A stretch of DNA of 64,000 nt from Kingdonia uniflora (lineage: Eukaryota > Streptophyta > Magnoliopsida > Ranunculales > Circaeasteraceae). The stretch is from contig JACGCM010001948.1 of the NCBI GenBank assembly GCA_014058105.1, positions 1,426,001 to 1,490,000 of the forward strand. Reading direction: 5' to 3'. Positions 22,235 through 32,669 of this stretch are shown piece after piece (position 1 is the stretch's first letter; every line of letters begins with the position of its first letter). A model generated the notes under the pieces. That model ran no database searches and had not been told where the DNA came from. It was given only the letters and a program-made list of their open reading frames with translations. Position numbers and translations under genes: made by a program.

Positions 22235-22860
22235 TGTAGGGACCTATTCCTCGATTTTACCTAAAAATGAACTCACCTAGTTCGAATTACCTCCATATCA
22301 GATTCACGCATTTTTAACACATCCTCCTTAGTCAAACATTCTAAGCTACCCCACGAACTGGTTAAGAATGCAGGCCAAACTTTAACCAAAGAGCATTATT
22401 CAGTTAAAGATACTTGTCCCTCATGATCTCGTCAGTTATTCAGTCAACCGCCATTAACCACATTGTTCAGAAAACGTGCTCAAACACGATTAAAAACTAT
22501 GAAGTAGGCCTATATAATGGAAAGGTTCCAGAAGAGACAAGGACGAGAAATATTACACAAGAGATCATCAATAAATTATTGATTTGAGATTCTTAGCAAA
22601 TATTAAAAACTTCTTAGTTACAAGGTTCAAAGCATTTATATATTTATATATCACTTGTAATAAAGATATCCGCCGCAAGCAATAATGATACTTTCGTAAA
22701 AATCCTCTACACGAGATCGTAGTTTTTTACCTATTCAAAGGTTTTCCACGCTAAACATTACCTATTTCATTTCTTACTTTCCATTAGAATATTGTTATAG
22801 CTTCATTGGTGTGATAGCGAATTCCAAGCAATTTCGGGATTACAAAATTTTACCATTACA
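22235..22860 (+). repeat. Element A 3' LTR
   Basis: TGTAGGGA...CCATTACA, 626 bp, same family member as 11584-12202. TATA box at 22511. Followed by the second AGCCT. Confidence 0.92.
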
Positions 22861-23293
22861 AGCCTGAAGGCTTTGTGTTACCTGGATAGGAACACAAGAT
22901 CTGCAAGCTGAAGAAGACCTTATATGGCCTAAAGCAAGCTCCTAAACAATGGCACGACAGGATCGACTAACTTCTACTTTTAAATGCTTTTAAGATTAAT
23001 GTTGTTGATAAATACCTATATTATAAAGCATCTGGTGATTTTTGTACTATGATTTGTTTGTATGTTGATGATCTACTTATATTTGGTTCTACTCTTGAGC
23101 TCGTATTAGAAACCAAGAACATGCTTAATGAAAACTTTGATCTGAAGGACCTAAGTGATGCTAGCAAAATTTTTGGCATGAAGATCACACGCACAAATTC
23201 TGCTATTTTTCTCGATCAATCATATTATATTTAGAAGATATTGAAGAAGTACAACTATTATGATTGCAGACATGCATGTACTCCTTGTGTTCC
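22861..23293 (+). pseudogene. copia-2 reverse transcriptase, middle part
   Basis: First five bases are the right AGCCT duplication of element A. Reads KKTLYGLKQAPKQWHDRI, a stop, then MICLYVDDLLIFG with an intact YVDD core, ...FGMKITRT..., DQSYYI, a stop, and CRHACTPCVP where element D is inserted. Two or three stops in 430 bp. Continues at 29875. Confidence 0.85.
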
Positions 23294-23772
23294 TATAGTA
23301 GCATATTTTTCATATTCGACAAGGGTAAGCCGTATAACATAGTCGAAGATAGCACATCATTCGAGAAGGCGCCACGTCTATAACCACAAGTCTTCGACCT
23401 ACTAAAAGTAGCCGTTGTGCCTGGTCAATAAAGAGTCGTTAAAGATCAGCGAAGTTCGCTCACTACCCCAGAAATTGGAGACTGTTTCATTTTTTTTGTA
23501 AACTGCCTGTATCTACTATAAATACAGGCAGAGAATAGATTATTGGGACATCCACAACTTTACCATTAATTTATCCTTACTTTATTATCTCACAGCAAAC
23601 TATAATAACTAGCAACCTATTGGATTTTAAATCAAAATCTTCCTCAAGGTCATGGTTTTTCTCAGCCTTTACTGAGTTTCCACGTAAAATCTTATTCGTT
23701 TTAGCTTATTATTGCACCATCCTTATAAAAAGTATTGGCAAAGATTATTCTTTCGAAAAACACACTATTATA
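23294..23772 (+). repeat. Element D 5' LTR
   Basis: Starts TATAGTAGCATATT where the 3' copy has TGTAGTAGCATATT, and ends CTATTATA where the 3' copy has CCATTACA. Otherwise similar along its length. Confidence 0.92.
23503..23531 (+). promoter_or_regulatory. TATA box inside a perfect inverted repeat in the D LTR
   Basis: CTGCCTGTAT (23503-23512) and ATACAGGCAG (23522-23531) are exact reverse complements around the nine bases CTACTATAA, so the TATA sequence spans the loop. In the 3' LTR (from about 29606) the left arm has changed to CTGCTTATAT. Confidence 0.7.
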
Positions 23773-23796
23773 ATTGGTGAGGTCTGTGGGAAAACC
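23773..23796 (+). other. Element D primer-binding site (decayed)
   Basis: ATTGGTGAGGTCTGTGGGAA directly after the LTR; compare TTTGGCGCCGTCTATAGGAA in A. Changes are mostly C to T or G to A, as expected for methylated plant repeats. Confidence 0.65.
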
Positions 23797-23832
23797 ATAC
23801 TTTTCTTTACCAACTTTTATCTACAAATAATC

Positions 23833-25400
23833 TGATGACAAACATGAATCTTAAAAGCCATTCTAGTAGGCCGAGGAATCTCGAAATCATCCTGATACCA
23901 AAAATCGTCGATATGTACGGTCCAGTGATCGAATTGCAAAGCAAATGGAATTTGACCGAGTCCAGAGGTTGGAAGATCAGCGCATCCATGATCAGGCTCA
24001 TCAAGTAGAAAGAGACGAAAGAAGAAAAGCCTTAGACCAGCAAATTTGGACACATCAGAAAGAGATAGAGAATTATCGATCCAGGGCAATACAGAAGGAA
24101 AATCAGCCAAGAGAAGAACAAGTTCGAACTTCTCGGTCCAGATTCAAAAATCTAGATTGAATTTCTTGACATTTTGGACTTACATCCTCGGCATCGACAA
24201 CTCAAGGAAGTCAACGCACGCGTCATCAAGCTCCCCCACCACAAGAAAGAAGACCAATCAGGGATCGATTGAGACCTTAAGGACAGAGAGACTTGATCCA
24301 CAAGTTACAGCCATACCAATTTCTCCACCACAGTTCATCACCTTAGACGACCTAAACAATAGGATCCAGGCCATAAACTTTGATAATCCAGGCCAAAGGT
24401 TTGCTCTCGACAGAATCGAGACAAACCCTATTTCTTCTCATCTCAAAGTTATGCATATTCCTGATAATTTCCATATGCCAAAATTTATTTCGTATGTAGG
24501 CCTCACTGACCCTCTCACCCATGCCCAACACTTCAAAGCTGTAGTTGGATTATACTCCAAACTTTACCACATGCTATACATATTATTCAACATGAGCCTG
24601 AAAGAGGAACCACTCAGATGGTTCCATACTATCCCTGAAGGCTCCATCACCACATTCAACCAGTTACAACGTCTCTTCGAGTCAAATTATGCTTATGCTA
24701 AGGAGCGAGAGATAACTTTAGGTTCCTTGTTCTTCTTCGAGTAAGGTACAAAAGAAACCTTGGCAAGCTTTTACAAATACTTTTTATAGGAAACCCGAAA
24801 GATTGGGAACTCAGATCCCAAGATCGTCATTCCAGCATTCACCTCAACTCTGCATATCAAATCCAAAGTTCGAGAAGAACTTACCTTTCACAAGCTCAGA
24901 ACAGTGACATAAATGATTGATGTCGTTAATAACGGTGACAGAATTAGAGTGAGCAAAGAAAGATAAGATAAAAAGCTCCTCTGTCGTCCAGTCGCGTTAA
25001 ACATTTATATCTCAACCCCAAATATCAACCACAATTGAAGTACCCAAGCAACGCGGAAGAAACACCGAAAATACTAGAAGAAAAGAAGGAAGGCCAGACA
25101 GATCCGTCCCCATTCTACCTCCAATGATAACAAATTTCCCCGCTATCCTACCAGCGATAAAGGGAGATGAGTTCTATCGGGCAGCACAAGCAATTCTTGA
25201 TATCCCCAACAAACTTTTATGTTTGTATCACAACGTGCATAGTCACGAAACTAACAACTGCTACTCTTTCATTCAAATTTTTTATCGCATTCTATTAGCT
25301 GGCAGACTTCATAATTATGTAGTCGACATTCAAAAGTTTCTCAAAGAAGAAACTAAGAACAAAGGCGTCGAACAAAAGTAAGGCCAAGGGCAAGCTCGCT
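23833..25400 (+). pseudogene. Element D gag
   Basis: Best piece 24046-24744: the gag block KVMHIPDNFHMPKF, TDPLTHAQHFKAVVGLYS, and LKEEPLRWFHTIPEGSITTF, then QLQRLFESNYAYAK. These match gag of C and E (GEPLRWFHTLPEGSITTF in E). A stop ends the frame at 24744, and the C-terminal part up to 25400 is split across frames, with LCLYHNVHSHETNNCYSF as a zinc-binding CxxH...H...C-like site. gag forms the particle shell and binds RNA. Confidence 0.8.
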
Positions 25401-25544
25401 ATCTTTACATGATCGAAATTGAAAAAGGAAAGAAAAGAAAATAAGACAAACGAATTACATCTTGTTGCAAAATGACTTCCTCAGATAAATCAACAAAACT
25501 TCTTCCCAACTCGAGCAAATCAAAATGTTTGTACAATATTACCT

Positions 25545-26000
25545 TTGAGGACTGCGATACCAGCCATGTCAAGTACCCTCATGATGACCCCTCTAGTTAT
25601 TATTCCCAAAGTAGGACAAGACTACCTACACATGTTCCTCATCGATACAAGAAGCGCCACAGATGTTTTATTTAGAAGAGAAATTAAAGTCCTCGGACTC
25701 ATAGATGCAATGAAAGCTTCGACAACCACATTCACTGGTTTTAACGGTTCAAAAAAAAATTAACAACAGGAGAAATCACACTGCTAGTTCAAGCGGGGTC
25801 TGAAACCACTTTTGTCAAATTTGGGGTCATCGATGCTGAATCCAAATATCTGGGAATTTTAGGGCAGAGTTGGTTACAATTGATCAAAACATTACCTTCT
25901 ACATATCATTTAGCATTGAAATTTCTAACAGATCACGGAGTCTACGAGATCAAAGAGAGCCAAGCAGTTGCACGTATATGCGAGAATACCACAACTACAG
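25545..26000 (+). pseudogene. Element D protease
   Basis: Reads HMFLIDTRSATDVLF, the aspartic protease active-site block; the usual DTGS or DSGS is DTRS here. Continues with IKVLGLIDAMKAS and TFTGFNGSKKN, then frameshifts and gives VKFGVIDAESKYLGILGQSW. The Gly to Arg change in the active site would by itself disable the enzyme. The enzyme would process the polyprotein. Confidence 0.75.
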
Positions 26001-26179
26001 TAGGAAATGCCCCCCACATTCAGGTAACATGGCACCGAGGTAGTACATTCCATTGAACTCAACGGTCCCGGGTGTAACACGTTTATTGGCTCCAAGCTGT
26101 CATCCAATGAGAAAGAAACCATGATCAACTCCTTAAGAAAAACATTGATATCTTTGCATGGTCTTTCCAAGAGATGTCT

Positions 26180-26960
26180 GATATCCATCCTTCAGTCGCA
26201 TGCTACAAGCTCAACCTCCTTCTAGATAGCAAAATAGTTGTACAAAAGCGTCAAAATCTAGCTCCTCACCTTCCCAAAGCCGTTAATGAGGAAATTGATA
26301 AACTCCATCGTGTAAGATTTATCCGAGAAGCCAAATATCCATAATCCATTTCTAAAATACTGGCAGTCTCGAAGAAGAATGGGAAAATTAGAGTCTGTGT
26401 TGATTTTATAGAACCCAACAAGTTTACCCCGAAAGATAACTTTCCTCTCCCGCTTATCCTGCATCTCCTCGACTCTGTCGCGGGACACAAACTTCTTTCG
26501 ATGATGGATACAGCTTCTAGTTACAATCAGGTTCAACTCACCGAAGAAGATCAGGAAAAAACAACTTTTATCATAGAAAGAGGTCTTTGTTGTTACATGG
26601 CAATGCCCTTTGGGTTAAAGAATGCATTAGCCACTTACCAACGACTCGTCACCAAAATGCTCAAAGATCATTTAGGCAAAATCATGGAAGTATGCATCGA
26701 TGATATGATCTGTAAAAACTTGAAGTGTGAAGATCACTCCAAACCATATTCGATTTTCTTCGTACCTACCAGATGAAACTCAACCCTGAAAAATACCAAT
26801 TCGGTATTACATCTGATAAATTTTGGGGGCATCTGGTTAGTAAAAGGGGAATCAAAATTGACCCAACATAAATCAAAGCACTAATGGCAATGCCATCTCC
26901 TCGAACAAAGATAGATGTACAAAAATTTGTTGATAAGATTGTTGCTCTTCACAGATTCAT
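26180..26960 (+). pseudogene. Element D reverse transcriptase
   Basis: Broken start near 26250 (EIDKLHRVRFIREAKYP), then VSKKNGKIRVCVDF in one frame, then MMDTASSYNQVQLTEEDQEK and MPFGLKNALATYQRL, VCIDDMI (catalytic IDDM with both aspartates; the usual Y is C), frameshift at ~26755, YQMKLNPEKYQFGITSDKF and HLVSKRGIKIDPT. Normal order for gypsy reverse transcriptase. Frameshifts kill it. Confidence 0.85.
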
Positions 26961-27480
26961 TTCAAAATTATCTGATCGATGTAAACTTTTTTACCTCCTT
27001 TTTAGTGGAAATCCAACTCCACTATCTCGAAAATAGATTAAGGAAATTATTTAGACTCCTGACTGTGAATTAGCCTTTCATGATCTTAAATGATACTTGG
27101 GGTATCCTCATATTATGAATACTCAAGTTGATGGTGAAACACTTACAATGTACTTATCCACAACCGATGATTCTATTAGTTATGTCCTTATTCAAGAAGA
27201 CGACGGTGTAGAAAAACCAATCAACTTTATCAGCAAGACCCTCATGCCTACTAAGAAAAGTTATACAACAATGAAGCTTCGACCTTATTTCTAATCTCAT
27301 CCCATCAAAATCATTACTAAATATCCTCTCAAACTTATACTCTCTAAAAATGATTTTTTTTAAAGAATTCAGTAATGGTCCGTATTCCTCAGCGAATATG
27401 ATATCTCCTTCAAACTTTAGATATTAATCAAATGACAAATAGTAGCTAATTTCTTGGCAGATTTTCCAGTCTAAGACCCC
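26961..27480 (+). pseudogene. Element D first RNase H
   Basis: Reads CELAFHDLK, then YPHIMNTQVDGETLTMYLST, VEKPINFISKTLMPTKKSY, later in a broken frame IITKYPLKLILSK and VANFLADFPV at ~27440-27470. Stops at about 27294 and 27360. Standard gypsy RNase H position directly after the reverse transcriptase. Confidence 0.75.
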
Positions 27481-27549
27481 GATTGGTAAGAACTTGAAGA
27501 AGTATTGGTTGATGACTCAATTGTATAACCAGACGCCTGGTCCTGAAGT

Positions 27550-27960
27550 ACAAGATGGAGACTCTTCACGGATGGATCTGCTAGACCGCGAGGATCAAGA
27601 ATTGGCATCGTTCCCATTATAACATTCAACCATCGCATCGAGAAAGCTATTAAACTTAAATTCTATGCCACCAATAATGAAACAGAGTATGAAGATATCT
27701 TTCATGGATTGGATCTTGCAATAACACTTGGGGAAAAAGAAATAGTTATCTATGTCAACTCCTTACTCCTCGCCAATCATTACAACAAGACATTCAAGAT
27801 ATCCAGTAAGATGGTTGACTATGTAGCCTTAGTCGAAGAAAAATTGAGCAAATTTAAATCAGCAGTAATCTCTTACCTCTCTCGTGCCAAAAATTGCCAC
27901 GCTGACGCATTGGCATACATTACTGCAATGCTCAAAGACAGTGAAAAGAGAACTTTGGAT
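27550..27960 (+). pseudogene. Element D second RNase H
   Basis: WRLFTDGSARPRGSRIGIV opens the domain, followed by NNETEYEDIFHGLDLAI, VIYVNSLLL (the usual D of YTDS is N) and SYLSRAKNCHADALAYI. The presence of this extra domain places D with the Tat-like elements although it lacks their long 3' region. Confidence 0.75.
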
Positions 27961-28870
27961 ATTGAAGTTATCGAACATTCCAGTCTCAATATAAGCTATA
28001 TGATTCAAATCAATGTTACTAAAGACGAAGATAAAGACGATTGGAGAAGACCTTTTTATGCATACCTCAATTCCAACATTCTCCCAAGTAATAAAAAAGA
28101 TGCCCGATCACTCTTGGCCAAATGTCTAAGATTCACAGTCCAAGATAACATCCTTTATCGCATTACTGGAGGAAACCTCTTATTGAATGCATCTCTCAGA
28201 AAGAGGTCCAAATAAAAATCAAAGAACTTCATGAAGGGATCTGTGCAGCTCACATTTCAGAATGATCATTGGCCCAACGGGCATTCACTCAAGGGTTATA
28301 TTGGCCGAAGATGCAACAAGACTGTGAACACTTTGTTCGTTGATGCTATAAATGCCAAATCTACGCTCAAGATATCAAAAGCCCAGTACTCAATTTAGAT
28401 ATCAGCAATATCCTCTGGCCATTCAAAAGATGGGGGATCAATATCATTGGACCCTTCTACCTAACATCGGGTAATCGCAAATTTGTTCTTGTGGCCACAA
28501 ACTACTTTACAAAATGGGTCGAAGCAGTTCCTCTATGTCACGTCGATGAAAATGAAGTCATCAAGTTCCTTTGGGAGCACATAATCACCAAATTTGGCTG
28601 CCCACAAATGATACGATCCGACAATAGTAAATAATTTATCAGCAGTAAAGTCCTCACTTTCCTCCATAGATACAAGATTTAACTCTAAACTTCGACACCT
28701 TATTATCTGCCAGGAAACGGACAATCTGAAGCCATCAACAAGAATATTAAATTAAGACTACGCAAGCGCCTAGACGAGAAAAAAGGATGATGGGTAGATG
28801 AATTACTAAGTGTTCTCTGGGCATAACGAACAACTCTTTGAACGTCCACTGGCTGTACTCCTTTTATGAT
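27961..28870 (+). pseudogene. Element D integrase
   Basis: Linker open to 28215 (168 codons from 27709, together with the RNase H end). Zinc site broken: LHEGICAAHISE, then a degraded CYKCQI. Core: LVATNYFTKWVEAVPLC, where the first catalytic D is N; RSDNSK (second D present) followed by a stop; PYYLPGNGQSEAINKN (E present). C-terminal domain lost after about 28870 (CTPFMMARQDL). Not functional. Confidence 0.8.
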
Positions 28871-29169
28871 GGCTCGACAAGATCTACAGACACTAAGCCA
28901 GCCTTTATATCACCATCTTCAATATGAGCAATAGCCCCTTCTCCGAATGATTGATAAACTTCAGCACTTTCTACAACAGCAACTGACACTAGCTCCAACA
29001 AATACCCCGCGTGAAAATGTTCTCTAACTCTACCTGTCTCAAATCTCCCTACCATGATGACAACTGGTATAGGGTTAAAGTAACACTTTACCTCTGTATA
29101 GTCATCACGGTTACCATCTATATACTCATGCCACTTGCTACGCCACACTTGGGGAGACAACCTTCCCAA
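28864..29169 (-). other. Open antisense frame of element D, unproven
   Basis: 101 codons open on the minus strand between integrase and the 3' LTR, the place where A, B, C and E carry antisense genes. A TATAAATAG box lies just upstream at 29213-29205. The first codon is TTG, not ATG, and the protein (WRSKWHEYIDGNRDDYTEVK start) does not match M1, M2 or aORF. It overlaps the end of the integrase. It may be chance or a shortened antisense gene. Confidence 0.25.
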
Positions 29170-29380
29170 AAGCCACCGTATAATTTCTTATTTACACCAT
29201 CTATTTATACCCCCACTTCAAGTTACAAAGTCCAATGACCAACATTAAATGCTCCTCGGGATAAACATGACCAGATTAACTTAACTTTGACCTCAAAAAT
29301 GATAACATAAAGACTTATGAGAACATTCGACAAATTCTTCAGATCCCAATTTCTTCTCGACACAACCACAAGTACTAATG

Positions 29381-29395
29381 TGAAAATGGGGCGAT
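29381..29395 (+). other. Element D polypurine tract
   Basis: TGAAAATGGGGCGAT directly before the 3' LTR start TGTAGTAGC. Confidence 0.7.
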
Positions 29396-29874
29396 TGTAG
29401 TAGCATATTTCTCATATTCGACAAGAGTAAGCCAGCATAACATAGTTGAAGATATCCCATCATTCGAGAAGACGCTACGTCTACAGCCACAAGTCCTCGA
29501 CCTACTAAATGTAGTCATTGTACCTGGTCAAGAAAGAGTTGTTAGAGATCCGCGAAGCTCGCCTACTACCCCAAAAATAAGAGACTATTTCTTCTTTTTG
29601 TAAACTGCTTATATCTACTATAAATACAGGCAGAGAATAGATTATTGGGACATTCACAACTTTACCATTAATTCATCCTTACTTTACTATCACATAACAA
29701 ACTGTAATAATTAGCAACCTATTAGATTTTCCATCAAAATCTTCCTCAAGGTTATGGTTTTTCTCAGCCTTTACTGAGTTTCCACGTAAAATCTTATTCG
29801 TTTTAGCTTATTATTGTATCATACTTACAAAAAGTATTGGTAAAGATTATCATTCTGGAAAATATGCCATTACA
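29396..29874 (+). repeat. Element D 3' LTR
   Basis: 479 bp, TGTAGTAGC...CCATTACA, followed by AATCC, which continues the copia-2 reading frame. Confidence 0.92.
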
Positions 29875-30627
29875 AATCCTCAAGTAAAATTACTCAAGAA
29901 CACAAGAGATACTGTTAGACAACAAGAATATGCAAGTATTATTAATAGCTTGAGATATACAACTGATTGTACAAGACCTGATATAACTTATGTTATTGGG
30001 GCTCTTTATAGATTTATGAGTAAACCAAGTTTAGAGTACTGGAGTGCTATTGAACAAGTTATGCAGTACCTAAAAAGGATCATAAACTTGGGTTTACATT
30101 ATCAGAGGTTTTCCGCGGTCTTTGAGGGATTTAGCGATGCAGATTGGAACTCATTTTTGGATGATTCCAAAGCTACCAGTAGATGCATTTTTAGCATCAC
30201 TGGCAGGGCAGTTTCTTGGAGATCAAAGAAATAGTCAATTTTAGCTCAGTCGACTATGGAGTTTGAGTTAGTGACACTAGTTGTTACTAGTGAGGAGGTA
30301 TGTTGGTTAATAGACCTTCTATCTTATGTTTCTTTATGGGGTAGGCCTACACCGTCGGTCTTGATCAACTATGATAGTACCGTTGCGATAGCTAGAGTAT
30401 GGAACAATTACTATAATGGTAAGAAGTTAGCGATTCATCGCAAACACAACATGGTGAGAGGGATCTTCATGTTAGGTGTTATGACAGTAGATTTTGTAAG
30501 ATCGAATAACAACCTTGCAAATCCTTTGACGAAAGGATTATCTCGAGACAAAGTATGGAACACATCGATAGGGATGGGACTTAAGCCCATTTTAGAATCA
30601 GGTATGGTGGGAACCCAACCTAAATGA
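29875..30627 (+). pseudogene. copia-2 reverse transcriptase end and RNase H
   Basis: Continues the frame left at 23293: NPQVKLLKNTRDT, then CTRPDITYVIGALYRFMSKP, FSDADWNSFLDDSKATSRC (RNase H, catalytic D), GRAVSWRSKK, one stop at 30232, then QSTMEFELVTLVVTSEEVCW (catalytic E block), INYDSTVAIA (D) and HRKHNMVRG. The last two pieces are open for 94 and 123 codons, so this is the best preserved part of copia-2. Ends ANPLTKGLSRDKVWN, the normal copia C-terminus. Confidence 0.88.
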
Positions 30628-31184
30628 CTGGAGATCCCAAGAATTAAGTTCAATGGGGAAAACAAGCCATATCATGATATTTGAATCATGCAACTTAAGA
30701 GTTTTATAACTAAAATTTTTATCCCAATATATATATATATGTTATATGTGCATAACATCCTGTAGCGAGAGTCAGGTTGAGTTTTCTTGAAAACTCTTAA
30801 TGAGGACTATATCTTATATTTTGAGTGGGGTGTCTAGCTACAGGAACACTCTTGATAGATTCACTAAGGTGATTATGGAAGTGGGGTCGCTTCCTATGAG
30901 AATTGGGACTAAATTCTCTAGAGCTTTCACCTATACTAGGATTAAGTACAGGGCCGTAATGTGCTAGCTATTTTAGAGGTTGTACCAAGTAGGATTGTGT
31001 GTGGCTTTCCTTCACTACATAAAATTAGATAATGAGTTCAAGACTCAGTTCACTTATTATTCTTATACTTTGGGGATTGTCCACTACGTAAATGTTTAAG
31101 TCTTCGGACACTTTTACTTATGCACAGTTCTATATATTTCACTTCGAAACTATTTTCGTTCCCCAAATTTTATAAGTGGGAGAT
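30628..31184 (+). other. copia-2 3' untranslated region and polypurine tract
   Basis: Non-coding, contains a short TA repeat (30733-30744) and ends TAAGTGGGAGAT directly before TGTTGAATTT. The same tract type, GTGGGAGAT, is seen in copia-1. Confidence 0.7.
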
Positions 31185-31937
31185 TGTTGAATTTTTAATA
31201 ATCTTGGTTTTAAAAAATTATTCTTGGTTAACCAAACTTCTAATATTCATTTTTTATTTTAGTCCCACATTGTTAAGATAAACGTATATGGAAAGAGATA
31301 AAACCCAAGGTACACTTGTAACTGGTATACAAGTAGTATAAGATGGAGTGTATAGTGGTGAGTGTGTGGGATGAGGTTTTAGACCCTCTCATACATGGAC
31401 ATCTCTCGGGCGGCCCGGTAGGCCGGGCCAGCTTGGGCACGGGCTTGGACAATTGGCTCTTCTGGCTCTAGATGCCCTTGGGGCTTGGGACTTGGGCTAG
31501 GCCTTCTAATTTTTTTACTAAATAGTCCAAAGACATTCTTGTAAATATAAAACTATAAAGGTTATATTTTAATTAACTTTATAGCGGTATTATTAGTCGT
31601 TGTTGAATTTGCCAATAAAAGGGAATGAGCTCCCTACTGTTCAACACTCCCCTTTTGCTCTTGTTTTTGTCAGCGATATTGGTGGTGTAACCAAAGTACA
31701 GCGTGATCAGTACCGCTATGTTTGTAGAGTTTTCTTGCTTATTGTATCCTAGGGAACAACTTATCATTTCATTGTAAGTACCTCTAGGCTGATCGGAAAA
31801 TTATTCTTAAAGAGTGTGTGATCCACACCTTGAGCTTCACACTCTTTCTATTGTAGTAACAGTTCCAACTTATTTCAGAACCCGCTACTGTCCACATTCA
31901 GTTTTAGATCCAGGGATTTACTATTTTCTCATTATCA
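31185..31937 (+). repeat. copia-2 3' LTR (right end inferred)
   Basis: Starts TGTTGAATTTTTAATAATC. Contains a GC-rich patch (31418-31445) unusual for the window. The right end is set at ATTATCA (31937) on general copia LTR structure only; the 5' LTR is not in the window for comparison. Confidence 0.5.
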
Positions 31938-32579
31938 GGTTATACTAAGCCATTATTTTTGAACAATAAATTTTTTCTCTACATAACATGAAAAAGAAAG
32001 CTTCAATAATCTAAATATAACGTGTATTTCCTTAATAATGATTATGCAAGAGTTATAGGGACTGTTTTTCCACCTTTAATGTAGTTTAACATTAATAAAT
32101 AATCAGTACTTAACCATAGTTTTGGATGTCACTTGGACCTGGCTATGCTCTCAACATCTTGTATGCATTAGTATCTTTAGCCAATCCTCCGTAGCTACCC
32201 CATTTATTCTCATAGCACCATAAGTACTAAGAAGTGAATAATTTCAAGGTGAGTGAGTTCATGATGAGTATAACTTGAACTGCTAAGATGTTATATATTT
32301 AGAAAAAGACTTTGGAAGAAAAAAAAAAGATGGCCAAAAGCTTATTTGTCTAACATGGTCAAGAGGATGGCAAGAAATGGACACAACAAAAGTAAAAACA
32401 TTTTGAATGAACACTATCTAAATACCCCCCCCCCCCCCCCCCCCCCAATATGATATACGAATTCAATTCTAGCAAAACCTAAATTCCCCCAGGAAAGACA
32501 AACTTTTTAAAGGACCTTGAGGGCCCTCTAATCTTTGAGGATTCTCCAAAGAAAGCTCTCCTTTTTTTCATATACATTA
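31938..32579. other. Intergenic DNA with a poly-C run
   Basis: No gene or recognised element. Contains 22 C in a row at 32425-32446. Confidence 0.5.
32425..32446 (+). repeat. Homopolymer of 22 C
   Basis: Directly visible. On the minus strand it is a G run that could form a four-stranded structure. Length in a single assembly is often unreliable. Confidence 0.85.
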
Positions 32580-32669
32580 GGATCTTGATGGATTTGAACC
32601 ACCATCCTTTGAGACACCTTAGAGACACACTCCTACTCTCAAATGCTCTACCATTTGAGCCAAAGATCT
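32580..32669 (-). tRNA. tRNA-like sequence (probably pseudogene or SINE head)
   Basis: On the minus strand: acceptor arms AGATCTT and AAGATCC pair in 6 of 7 positions; D arm GCTC/GAGC; box A TGGCTCAAATGG; T arm GGTGG-TTCAAAT-CCATC pairs fully (one G-T), with box B GGTTCAAATCC. The anticodon stem TTTGA/TCAAA pairs, but its loop is 26 nt instead of 7, so either it contains an intron-like insertion or it is a degenerate tRNA. No anticodon can be assigned. No CCA. Could be a tRNA-derived SINE head, but no SINE body is recognised. Confidence 0.45.

Larger units (their letters stand above)
11584..22860 (+). mobile_element. Element A: full-length Tat-type gypsy element with deleted gag and antisense genes
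   Basis: 11,277 bp, bounded by LTRs of 619 and 626 bp and a 5-bp target duplication. Plus strand: LTR, primer-binding site, then directly the tail of the reverse transcriptase, RNase H 1, RNase H 2 and integrase. gag, protease and most of the reverse transcriptase are deleted, with the junction near 12248. Minus strand: aORF, M2 and M1 antisense genes at 15594-21896. A ~155-bp tandem array lies between the two gene sets. Two RNase H domains are a known mark of the Tat clade. It could only have moved with proteins from another element. Confidence 0.9.
23294..29874 (+). mobile_element. Element D: gypsy element with two RNase H domains
   Basis: 6,581 bp with two LTRs of exactly 479 bp (23294-23772 and 29396-29874), a primer-binding site and a purine tract. 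Plus strand order gag, protease, reverse transcriptase, RNase H 1, RNase H 2, integrase. No long antisense gene block; only a 101-codon minus frame. Inserted in copia-2. The right flank begins AATCC; on the left the matching AATCC and the first LTR bases seem to be lost by a 6-bp deletion. Pol has several stops and frameshifts. Confidence 0.88.
11191..31937 (+). mobile_element. copia-2: Ty1/copia element interrupted by elements A and D and abutted by B
   Basis: Three plus-strand pieces (11191-11583, 22861-23293, 29875-31184) read in order as copia integrase end, reverse transcriptase and RNase H, followed by polypurine tract and LTR. Codon continuity across the A insertion is exact once one AGCCT copy is removed (DQP | EGF). 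Across D it is restored using the AATCC left on the right side. The part upstream of the integrase end is not in the window. copia-2 is therefore older than A and D. Internal deletions near 11437 and 11525 also show age. Confidence 0.85.

Noticed and set aside
31418..31445. GC-rich imperfect palindrome as a regulatory element
   Set aside because: Only short arms (GCCCGG/CCGGGC) and no second copy to compare; probably part of the copia LTR.
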